From Rhizophagus irregularis (lineage: Eukaryota > Glomeromycota > Glomeromycetes > Glomerales > Glomeraceae), in NCBI RefSeq assembly GCF_026210795.1, contig NC_089443.1, forward strand, positions 1,426,001 through 1,490,000: a stretch of 64,000 bases of DNA, read 5' to 3'. The notes below the pieces were generated by a model that was given only the letters and a program-made list of their open reading frames with translations, had not been told where the DNA came from and did not search any database. The position numbers and the translations under genes are program-made. The stretch's first letter is position 1, and each line of letters opens with the position of its first letter. Shown here piece after piece: positions 47,788 to 59,110 of the stretch.

Positions 47788-50700
47788 CTTTTTCAAAAAA
47801 TGAGAATAAAAAGACATAAAATTAAATTCTTCAATAACTTTGAGCTCTTTAAATACTTAAAATTTTTCTTAACCTGGAAAAATCGTTTATGCGTTTATAC
47901 CAACTTAATTTAAAAGTAGTAAAGGCGAACTTTGGAAAAATCATCTTAATCTCGCATGATCATAATTTAAGTTTAAAATATTTATCCAAGAATAATATCC
48001 TTTTATCATTTAAAATCATTTAAAATTTTTGGTGCATTAAATCACTAAATCTAAATAATCATCAATAAATTGCTTATCATTTCCAAAGAAATCTTTTCCC
48101 CTGATCGGCACCATTTATAACGATCGTGATTATACCGGATCAGCATAACGGCGTAAAATTACACTTAACCTAAATAATTAGTAAAAAAAACCTATTATGT
48201 ACACGGATGATTAGTAATATTCTGCGGAATAAATATTTGAAGACTTTATTTTAACCCTTTTTGATCTAGTGTGTCAATCCATAACATATCCCGCAGTATA
48301 ATCTTGTAAATCATTGATTGACCAAAGTTAATATCCGTTTACATTAATCGGATAATCGGACAATTGGATAATTATGTCCTGTAAGCCTCCTGATTTTTTA
48401 TTGACTTGGGTCAATTTAAGATTTATCAGACTATGCTGTAGGTTAGTCATCTAATATGCAGATATTTGGATAAATCCAATGTCCGTTTATCCGACAAATT
48501 AACAGATCGACATTCTATTTTGAGTTCTGTTTCATTATCTGTTATATTTATTTGTACGATTTCCTTTGATAACGAATCTCCTTTTTATCAACTTTCGTTG
48601 TTAGATCCCATTACAAAGATACTGTGTATGTACTTTTTATTTAGTTAAACTTGAATTAATCTCTTAAAATCATCGCGTGATATAGTATTTTAGATATTAT
48701 CATATTATAATTAATTACGAATTATTTATATTTATTATTAACCTTAAATAAGTTAGAGCTATTATTTATTTGTGTCTTTGTAATATGATAGCCCCATACG
48801 GGGTAATCGGGTAATTGGTTGCTCCAAATATTCCATAAAGTCTGATTATTAATCATAAGTTGAAAATATTTTGTTAAAATTTTATTATGAAATTGAATAA
48901 TTTATATTTATTTTTAGAAAGTACTTTGCTTTATTTAGAAACATAAATTAATAATTTATTTATTTATTTCAAACCATTATTCGATTGATTCGTTGAAAGA
49001 ATATTAACCTCTTACAGATTACCAATATCCAGGGGTAACATTAGACGGTCAGCGTGATTAATAATACAGTATCTCATTTAGTCTAAGAGAGCGAATCAAT
49101 AATTTAAATGATCGATGGGAATAATGATCTTTTAATCGATTTATTCTTTTTTTTTTCTTGAGATCGATTTGGAACGTAGGAGGATGATAAAAAGAAGTTA
49201 CGAATTTGTTATATCGGTGCGTCAAAAAATTTACATATGAGTTCTCATAGACTAATAATAATAAAAGAAATTGGTAATTCTTTAGTTCATAGATATTATT
49301 TTTCAAAGCTATATAACTTTTATGAACTTTAATATTGTTTTATTTGATTGCATTATTCCATCCCTTAATGTTTCATAAATTATATCTCTATTCCAATCCT
49401 TTCAAATAGTCAAATTATTACTATAAATACATATACACTGAATATTTCTTTACCAACTTCAGTAAATATGTCATTTTTCCAACCGAACAATTTACCCATC
49501 ACTGAATTTGATAATGTCAGATGAATAAATATAAATCCGCGTTAAATTGTTTATCCATTTAAGAAAGTGAAGCACATACATTTAAAATATATGAAGTACC
49601 CTCTGACCACTATACTTAAAAAGGACTAGATATCAATTAAGTAATTTATCATGTAATTTGTATACCGTATAACGAAGTAAAATCTATAAATTATAATAAC
49701 ATCTTTATATATTAAATGGCTATTATTATAACAAATATTTTTTACTGGTTTTTTCATGATATTTTGTGTTGATATACGTGATACAGTATATTACAATATT
49801 CCAAGTTTTTCCAGTTGATACCAGAATTTCCGTTATATTGACAAATTTTCTTATAACGAACAATTCGTTATAAGGTGACATCCTAATTTTGCTAAAGAAA
49901 ATAGTTTAAGATTTCTTTTAACATTTATCGCATTTTATAATGAGAAAAAATTATACCACAATCGTCTTATTATAAACATTTTTATGAAAAATTGGCATAT
50001 AATCAGTTTGATATTATTATCATCATCTTTCTCTATAGAAATATGAAATATTTATTTTGCTCTTTATTAATGATCAGGCAGGTTATAATAAGTCAGTAAT
50101 ATTATAGTATATATAATGAACAAACTTATTAAAATACAAAACGTAATCACTTCATCAATCTAGGTTCATAAAATTTCTCTATAGGAGATGAATGTTGAAT
50201 AATTGAATAATGAATACTGGCCGATCATCACTCACGATTTTGTATATTGTATTTAATTTATATTATCATTTTATTCTAAATCCCTTCTCTTATAAACACG
50301 CACGATATTTTATACATCAATCCTAATTGCATAAAGATCCAAAACAGAAAAAACTATATTAACACAAATTAGACCTCGCAAAAAATAAAGGAGATTTGAT
50401 ATTAATGAAAAATGTCGGAACAACTTAAACAAAAAATGAATTATGAAGATTATATGTATATATAAAGGAACTAAACAATACACAAAAAGGTAACAATATG
50501 AAGTTTGCTGTGATATAATGAACCAAAATAACGTGTAGTTCCATCCTTTTTTGATAATGCCAGACGGCATTACGTAATTCTGGCCCTGATAAATACAGTA
50601 CTACCTATTTACAGTATATATTGCTCAAAGTCCTGTATATAACTCAACTAATGTATTATTAAAGTATCTATAATTTACTTTTTTTTTAAACTAAAAAGTA

Positions 50701-51261
50701 TTTATAATTTACTACTTGTATTTATTATCAATATATAAAATGATGTTTATAAATAGCATCAGGTTAAGTTTCCTTGTCGCGTAACACTTTTTTAAAAAAA
50801 AATTAACCAAATAAAGCTTTTAAAGCGCTTAACTAGATGTATCTTTAATTGCTCTAAAAGCTGGAGAAATTAACAGAATATTTATAACATGGTATATACC
50901 CTAAAATTTGGCATATAAAACTAATTTTATCGTTTTGTCGGTCATTTTCAAGGAGGATTTAACAAAAAAAAGTTTAAATCTAAAATGATAATCAAAACTG
51001 CCTTTGACACTATAAATAAACTTGCAGAGCAGCCAAAGTTACTTATTCATAATGACTTTTATTAGTTATATGTAAAATATATTATGAAAATTTTCTCTAT
51101 TTGTGATTCTTTGCTGCGCCACAATGAGGCTTTTGTGATCAGCATAGATTGTACAAGCCAGAATCGGGTATAACCAACTGTTAATGCATGTTGTATTACC
51201 TAAACAGCGTTTAACAAAGTAAAAAATATTTACACATCTTTTTAGGAAGAGCTTTGATACT
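47788..51261. other. Long intergenic stretch
   Basis: No gene was recognised. About 48345-48510 has short repeats of GGATAATCGGACAATTGGATAATTAT type, probably a decayed element. Open frames here (plus 48466-48648, minus 49058-49306, minus 50310-50570) lack coding-like composition. The last 300 bp should hold the promoter of the kinase gene; nothing clear was seen. Confidence 0.5.
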
Positions 51262-54200
51262 ATGGCTCAGAGTACTAATGATAAAGGTAAAAAACATATA
51301 GTAAAACAAATTGGCAATATAGTAAAACTAGTATCAAGTAAAATCAAGAAATCTAAAGGTAAATATATTAAAACAAGCTGAAATAAAAAATTTATATTTA
51401 TATTTAATGTTTTCATGGATAATTGAAATAAATAATATTCAAAAAGCTCTCAAAGATGGCGCTGATGATGATCATAATATTGAACAAAGGTTAGGTAACT
51501 ATAATTTTTATAAATTTTGAATAACATTTAAAAATTTTGAAGAAGAATATAAGTTATAAGCTATTTATTTAATTCTATTATTACATAATTATTGTATAAT
51601 ATTTGCATATAATTTAAACTAACCAAATTTTTTATTTAAAAATCATTTAATAATATAGATTGTAAGTAATTTTTTGATTCTATTATTACATAATTGTATA
51701 ATATTTGCATATAATTTAAACTAACTAAATTCTTTATTTAAAAAATTATTCAATAATGTAGGGAGTAAGTTATTTATTCAATTCTATTATTACATAATTA
51801 TTGTATAATATTTGCATGTAATTTAGACTAATAGATTCTTTATTTAATTAATTATTTTGTAATATCTTTAGTTAGTAAGTTATAAGTTATTTCTATTACT
51901 ATATAATTGTATAATATTTACATATAATTTAGACTAACTGAATTCTTTATTAAAACTTATTACATAATATAGCAAGTAAGTTATTTTTTAATTGTATAAT
52001 ATTTGCATATGATTTAAAATAACTAAATTCATTATTAAAACTTATTTCATAATATAGATCGTAAGTTATTTTTTGATCCTATTATTACATAATTGTATAA
52101 TATTTAGATTACATAATTATATAATATTTGCATATAATTTAAACTAACTAAATTCTTTATTTAAAATTTATTTAATAATATAGTTCGTAAGTTATTTTTT
52201 GATTCTATTATTACATAGTAATTGTATAATATTTGCACATAATTTAAACTAACTAAATACTTTATTTAAACTTATTTCGTAATGTAGAATGTAAGTTATA
52301 AGTTATTTTTTGATTCTATAATTGCATGATTGTATAATATTTGCATAATTATATAATATTTGCATATAATTTAAACTAACTAAATTCTTTATTTAAACTT
52401 ATTTCATATTATAGTTCGTAAGTTATTTTTTGATTCTATTATTACATAATTGTATAATAATTGCATATAATTTAAACTAACTAAATTCTTTATTTAAAAA
52501 ATTATTTAATAATATAGTAGAAAGTAAGTTATTTATTCAATTCTATTATTACATAATTATTGTATAATATTTACATATAATTTAAACTAACTAAATAATT
52601 TATTTAAACTTATTTCGTAATGTAGAATGTAAGCTATAAGTTATTTTTTGATTCTATAATTACATAATTGTATAATATTTAGATTACATAATTATATAAG
52701 AATTGCATATAATTTAAACTAACTAAATTCTTTATTAAAACTTATTTCATATTATAGCATGTAAGTTATTTTTTGATCCTATTATTACATAATTGTATGA
52801 TATTTGCATATTAATTTAAACTAACTAAATTCTTTATTTAAAAAATTATTTAATAATATAGCTCGTAAGTTATTTTTTGATTCTATTATTACATAATTGT
52901 ATAATATTTGCATATAATTTAAACTAACTAAATTCTTTATTTTAATAATGTAGGGAGTAAGTTATTTATTCAATTCTATTATTACATAATTATTGTATAA
53001 TATTTGCATGTAATTTAGACTAATATATTCTTTATTTAATTAATTATTTTGTAATATCTTTAGTTAGTAAGTTATAAGTTATTTCTATTATTATATAATT
53101 GTATAATATCTATATATAATTTAGACTAACTGATTATTTATTAAAACTTATTACATAATATAGCAAGTAAGTTATTTTTTGATTCTATTATTACATAATT
53201 GTATAATATTTGCATGTAATTTAAACTAACTAAATTCTTTATTAAAACTTATTTCATAATACAGCAAGTTATTTTTTGATTCTATTATTACATAATTGTA
53301 TAATATTTGCATGTAATTTAAACTATTAAATTCTTTATTAAAACTTATTTCATAATACAGCAAGTAAGTTATTTTTTGATTCTATTACATACTGTAATTA
53401 TATAATTTAGACTAACTAAATTCTTTATTTAAAAAATTATTTAATAATATAGGGAGTAAGTTATTTATTTAATTCTATTATTACATATTGTTATAATATT
53501 TACATATAATTTAAACTAATAAATTCTTTATTAAAACTTATTTCATAATATAGATCGTAAGTTATAAGTTTTTTTGATTCTATTATTCTACAATTGTATA
53601 ATATTTATATAATTTAGACTAACTAAATTCTTTATTTAATTAATTATTTCGTAATTTCTTTAGTTAGTAAGTTATAAGTTATTTCTATTATTATATAATT
53701 ATAATATTTATGTGTAATTTAAACTAACTAAATTCTTAACTCAAAAATCATTTTGTAATTTCAGATCTTTTAGATGGTATATTATTTATTTATTTAATTA
53801 TATTATTACATAATTGCACAATATTTACATATAATTTAAACCAACTAAATTTTTTATTTAAAAATTATCTAATAATATAGCTCGTAAGTTATTTATTCAA
53901 TTTAATTCTATTATTACATAATTATATAAATATTTGCATATAATTTAAATTAACCAAATTCTTTATTTAAAAAATTATTTTGTAATTTCTTTTAGGTGGT
54001 AAGTTATTTATTTATTTAATTCTATTATTATTACATAATTATATAAATATTTGCATATAATTTAAATTAACTAAATTATTTATTTAAAAAATTATTTTGT
54101 AATTTCTTTTAGGTGGTAAGTTATTTATTTAATTCTACTATTATTACATAATTGTATATAATTTAAGCCAACTATTTATTAAACTTATTTCATAATATCT

Positions 54201-55860
54201 TATATAGCAAGTAAGTTATTTTTAATTCTATTATTATATAAATAAGATTAACTAATTCTTTATTAAAACTCATTTCAAATAATATAGATTGTAAGTTATT
54301 TATTTAATTTTATTATTACATATTTATAACATTTATATTTTATGTACAACTAAAACTAACTAAATTCTTTATTTAAAAATTTGATTTACTTTAGATTCTT
54401 GTAAGTTATTTTTTTTATTATTGCATTTATGTAGTATTAATTCAAGTTTTAATTAACTAACTACTTTTTTTAACAAATATTTGATGTTTTAGTTGGTAAG
54501 TTATAGGTTTTTATATATATTTAATAACTACTAAGTTTTTTTATTTTATTATATTCCTGATTAAAATCTAGAGTGAGTATTAAATTGTTCTTTTTAATTT
54601 TATATTTTAAAATAATTTTATCGTAATTTTAATTATTTAATATTATAGATTTGGAAAAAGTGGAAATACAATTTTAGATAAATTTATTTCTGAAAGAAGA
54701 TTAAAATGGATTCCTTATGACAAATTTACAAATGTTATATATCTTGATAGAGGAGGGTTTAGTACTATATATAAAGCTATTTGGTTAAATATGAATCAAA
54801 ATAAAGAAGTAGTTCTTAAATGTCTCAATAATTTGAATGAAAATTTAGATGAATTTTTAAATGAAGTATGATAATCAATATTACTTTTTTTAAAAATTTT
54901 ATTTATTTATACTAATTGCATATTCTAATTTTACTTTTATAGTGGAAATATCATCAAAGTTGTTCAAATTCATATGAAATTATTAATTTATATGGGTTTA
55001 CAAAAAGTTCAGATACTTTGAATTATATGGTAGTTATGGATTATGCAAATAAAGGTAATTTAAGAGGAAATTTGGCTAAAGTAACTAAATATAATTGGAA
55101 ACAAAAATTAAATATGTTGTACAAAATTATTTCTGGGCTTTATGAAATACATAAACAAGATCTTATTCATTGTGATTTACATGATGGCAATATTTTAAAT
55201 CATAGCAATAAAAAGGATGAAGGGGAGGAAGAAAATGAAGTTGATAATAATTTAGTTTTTGTTAGTGATTTAGGATTATGTCATCCTGTAAAATCATCTT
55301 TTAAAAAAGGTGAAATTTATGGAGTTATACCATTTATGGCACCCGAAGTTTTGAGAGGTAAACCTTATACTCCGGCTAGTGATATATATAGTTTTTCCAT
55401 GATTATGTGGGAATTTACGTCTGGAGTTCCACCATTTAATGATAGAACACATGATCTTCAACTTAGTTTAAGTATTTGTAAAGGTGAACGTCCTAAAATT
55501 ATTGAAAATATTCCAAAATGCTATATAGAGTTAATGAAAAAATGTTGGAATGAAGATCCATTAAAAAGGCCATCTGCATCAGAAGTGAAATATATAATTG
55601 GAAATTGGATTTTCCAACCTATTAGTAATGAAATTAATGAAGAATTAGAAAATAACAAAATGGAATTTATAAATGCACAAACTGGGCATAGCAATCTTAC
55701 TACTGAATCTCATCCACAAGCATGTTATACAAGTCGTCTGCTTAATTTTACTAGTAAAAAATTGAACGAAATTCTTGAAAGTGAAGATTCACAAAGTTAT
55801 TCTTCTACTGGTATAACTGAAGACTTGAATGATTGTATAATTAAAGATATGAATAATTAG
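51262..55860 (+). CDS. TKL-like protein kinase with a 3.16-kb repeat-filled intron
   Basis: Best-fitting exons are 51262-51358, 51447-51489, 54649-54865 and 54943-55860, giving 424 residues in one frame. Exons 3 and 4 are secure; exons 1 and 2 are short and inferred from a good ATG, splice sites and phase (exon 2 ends AG, exon 3 starts A). The kinase follows a KWIPYDKF header (about 66-73) typical of the Rhizophagus-type family. It has a glycine loop LDRGGFSTIYKA (79-90), ATP lysine K104, HCDLHDGN with D197 and N202, a DLG aspartate at D228, then VIPFMAPEVLRG and ASDIYSFSMIMWEF. HRD is changed to HCD and DFG to DLG, but the key aspartates are kept, so activity is plausible. The tail after about residue 345 is Ser/Asn/Glu-rich and unassigned. 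Intron 2 holds the intron-like array described separately. Confidence 0.75.
51540..54600 (+). repeat. Tandem array of about 28 intron-like units with 3-nt spacers
   Basis: Units of about 85-125 bp start with GTAAGTTAT, carry a conserved core (TCTATTATTACATAATTGTA, TTTGCATATAATTT), an AACTAAC branch-like site about 35-40 nt before the end, and end in TAG. Between the TAG of one unit and the GTAAG of the next, 24 of 26 intact junctions have exactly 3 nt and the other two have 6. The spacer bases vary while flanks are conserved. In order they are ATT, GGA, TTA, CAA, ATC, TTC, AAT, TTC, TAGAAA, AAT, CAT, CTC, GGA, TTA, CAA, a damaged CAA, CAA, GGA, ATC, TTA, ATG (donor GTATAT), CTC, GTG, GTG, CAA, ATT, ATTCTT and TTG. 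The array fills intron 2 of the kinase gene. It fades at both ends, and the last acceptor is the real one at 54648. Confidence 0.9.
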
Positions 55861-57744
55861 GTATGTAATATATATTATAAAGAAAAATTAATTTTGCAAA
55901 TTTTTATGTGAAATTAATTTTATTGTTTTAATTAAATAGATATTAAGATAGATGAAATTAATTAATATTAAAGATTCATAGTTGTTTTAAGAGATATTTG
56001 ACATGATGTATTCAAAAATTTTCTTTTATTTTACCTTTTTAGATTTATTTAAACACTAAGTCTAGAGTAGTAAAATATTTACACGTTTCTTAGTTTGTAA
56101 TTTAAATAATTCCTTTTATATATCTTATCCAAATATTAAATATATGTATTCTCTTCTTAGAATTATTTAAACACTGGGGCTAGGTAGTAAATATTTTACA
56201 AAATTTCTTAGTTTGTAATTTAAACAAATCTTTTTTTTATGACTTTTCCAATTATTAAAATATCAATGTAATTGATACTGAAATTAAATTTTTATATTCA
56301 TCTCAATAGCTGAGTGTGTTTAATTTATATTGATGAACTTTTATTTTATATTATTTTAAAAATATTTGGCCAACATAAGAAACTACACCAAGAACTGCTA
56401 GATTATATGATGCATCAGTTATTTTTTGATAAACCAAAGTCTGCTAACTTATTCTATTTATTTATATAAATCTTTTTAGTTTTATTTTGTAACTGCCTAA
56501 TTACTTTTAATAAATTATGCTTGTATAATGTAGGTAGCCGAGGTTAACAAATGTTAAAATATAATTACTATATAATTATTATTTGTATATATATACAGCA
56601 TTAGGATTCCCTTTACATAAAGTTTTCTCAATGTTTTCAAAAATTTTAAATTATCAAAAAATAATACTTATAAAAGTCAATCACATAATTTAAAATTAAG
56701 CTTTTCAGTTTTTTTCATGTTGTGCATTTAATATTTCAACCTCCATTTTAATTTAACTTTTTACATGCTTAATTAAAACAACTAGTAGGCATAGTTTCGA
56801 TAGGATTTGCCAAATATAATCAATTGTTTGAATAAATCACAATTCCGATCTAATTATGACTTTAGAATTTACTAATAATAACCATGCGCCATTTTTGCAA
56901 CATTGTAAAATAAAAAATAATTGCGGCGTTAAATATATAAATAATGTTGATGCCGCTAAATGCTTTAAAATTGAAATTTAGAGAAGGAAAAATCATTTTA
57001 GGTGTAAAGATACTGCCCAATGCCTCAAAATCACTTGTAATTAATTATATGATTGGCAAATATTTAGTATTGTTCTCGAAAAATAAATTATATCATATTG
57101 CTTTTTAATGGATTCTAAAAGTTAAATATTGTTTAGTCACGAAGGAAGTAACCAAAATGTTTACAAATCAAATTACTTTATTGACTTATTATTATAGATA
57201 TTTTAAATTATTCATAATTGTAAATCATTTTGAAATTTTTTTATCAGCTGCCAAAAGCTGAATTCATTATTTGAAATCATTTATTATACGAAACAGTTGA
57301 TTATGCCGGATGGATTAGAAATAGTTTAGAAGAATTGATTTCTTTACAAAATAGTTTAAAGAATTTGAAATTAGCTGATTATATTGGAAATATGGAATAA
57401 TCATACCTACTTTAACAAACAAACCATCAGTTAGTAATTTTACAAGAGTTTAATTTGTCAGAATAATGGAAATTTTAATAAATCACAAGGCATAATTTTC
57501 CCCAGATTATATTCTTAAAGTTTCTTAGAAAAATCTTATAGAATTTTTTACATGATTGTGAAATAATACCTTAAATTTACCTTAATTAAGTGTAGAGAAA
57601 GATAAAAATTTTTGTGATTTATACTTTTGGAAAATATAAAAATTTAAGTAATATTAAGGAATATTTTTCTTTAAACAATTAGTTAACTTCCATGATATGA
57701 TAAATATATATACAGTTTCACGTGTGAAATATTAGGATTTTGAG
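55861..57744. other. Intergenic DNA downstream of the kinase gene
   Basis: No gene was recognised. A direct near-repeat of about 110 bp occurs around 56035-56135 and 56155-56250 (AATTATTTAAACACT, then CTTAGTTTGTAATTTAAA). Coding-like patches around 57290-57400 are interrupted by stops and not assigned. Confidence 0.45.
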
Positions 57745-57885
57745 AGTGTTGTCAAATGACACTGAAATGACATTGAAATGAACATCAAATGATATTAAAT
57801 GACATCGATTTTACTATGAAAAAGTATGAGAAATGACAAATGTCATTTGAAGAATGGGCAAATGACACGGCAATTTAACAACACT
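57745..57885. mobile_element. 141-bp hAT-like MITE
   Basis: The ends are AGTGTTGTCAAAT and, in reverse complement, AGTGTTGTTAAAT. AAATGACA-type motifs recur in the interior. The ends match the hAT terminal repeat at 23154. The flanks (ATTTTGAG and TTATTGAG) match at 6 of 8 positions, so a worn 8-bp duplication is possible but not proven. Confidence 0.6.
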
Positions 57886-57909
57886 GTTATTGAGAGGTAG
57901 AACCATTCT

Positions 57910-58885
57910 TTTTTTTTTTAAAAAAAAAACAAATTAGTAACGCGTTTATTAATTATGATTATTAAAATTTTACATAATTACACAAACACCTAGAAGATTA
58001 TATAAATAAACTACACAATCCTCTATAACTAACCGATCTATTAAAAATTATATAAAAATTGTAACTATATAAAAAATCATAATAAAACTAATCTATAAAT
58101 TTAACTATATACTTTACTGTAACTATCGTTCCCAAGTATTCTTAAAAGATCTTCCATTTATTACATCATCTAATAAACTATCTCTCGTCACTAATTTAAC
58201 TAAGTTTTCTGTATTTTTTTCATTTAAACTATTTTCTTTTGTTTTTTGAATTTTTCTTAATTTTTTATTATCGACACTATCGCCCTCTTCTATTATATTT
58301 TTCCTTTTCCTTTTGCCTTTACTATCTATACCTCTATTTTTCTCTATATCCGCCACATCATCACACCTTTTAACCCAAATTCTCGTCTGATATTTATTAT
58401 AACAAAAACTCCATAGTAATTGCTCTATCAACTTCTTGTATTCTTTTTTTCTTCGATATCTCGTTAAATTTCCTATTATATACTCCGCGCAAAAGTTCCC
58501 ATATTCTATTATATCCTATTAAAATGTCTGATTTCTGCATCATTATTTCATAAAAATTGATATTGATGTCTCTTAATATATCTAGATCCTCCTTTCTTTC
58601 TTCCAATATTAATATTTCTTCGTATTCAGCAATTGCTTCATATAATATTTCATCTATATTAACTTCATTTCTTTCGCACTTCCAGATATGATACCAATCT
58701 TCGACCTCACTATTGCATCTTGGACACATATCATTTATTATTTCGTTAACTCTCTTTTATATAAAACTCCATAAGTTGGCAATTCTTTCAGAAAATTTTT
58801 AATCTTATATGCTCTCATCTTTGTATCTTCATCACTGCACTGCAAAAACTAAAATTATTTCTATTGCTAATAAAATTAAGGGTAT
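57910..58885 (-). mobile_element. 5'-truncated LINE-type retrotransposon with 15-bp target duplication
   Basis: AGGTAGAACCATTCT is repeated exactly at 57895-57909 and 58886-58900. The left side continues as a T run, that is, a poly(A) tail on the minus strand. The element therefore inserted in minus orientation and lost its 5' part at about 58885. The retained coding text (below) is the C-terminal end of a reverse-transcriptase protein. The exact duplication and tail are hallmarks of target-primed reverse transcription. Confidence 0.85.
58123..58860 (-). pseudogene. C-terminal part of a LINE reverse transcriptase protein
   Basis: Two overlapping minus frames (58729-58397 and 58431-58123) are pieces of one protein separated by a frameshift near 58400-58430. 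The first starts with a zinc-knuckle-like C-x2-C-x8-H-x3-C motif (CPRCNSEVEDWYHIWKC) of the type at the C-terminus of non-LTR retroelement proteins. Upstream text to 58860 (ELPTYGVLYKREL) continues the family pattern but contains two stops. The second piece has QTRIWVKRCDDV, then a long lysine/glutamate-rich tail ending in TWER. Polymerase and endonuclease domains are absent because of 5' truncation. Not functional. Confidence 0.75.
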
Positions 58886-59110
58886 AGGTAGAACCATTCT
58901 AAAATCTATGAATCATAAATTTTATACAATTACAAAAATGGAGATCACGTAAAATTTCTGAACATGAACTATTATTTAATAATTATAATAATTATACGAT
59001 AATACAATATTTAATTTAAGAAAAACGTTATGATAAATAAAACTACTGGCTTGATACACACTTTGTCACAAAGATCTATTCAAATAAAAATGCTTAATTA
59101 TTAACGTGAT

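Noticed and set aside
51359..51377. A 19-nt intron 1 in the second kinase gene
   Set aside because: Too short for a spliceosomal intron. The 88-nt alternative ending at 51446 keeps the same frame.
51540..54600. CRISPR-like array (conserved repeats with short variable spacers)
   Set aside because: Spacers are 3 nt, repeats about 105 nt, and the host is eukaryotic. The conserved splice signals fit intron units instead.
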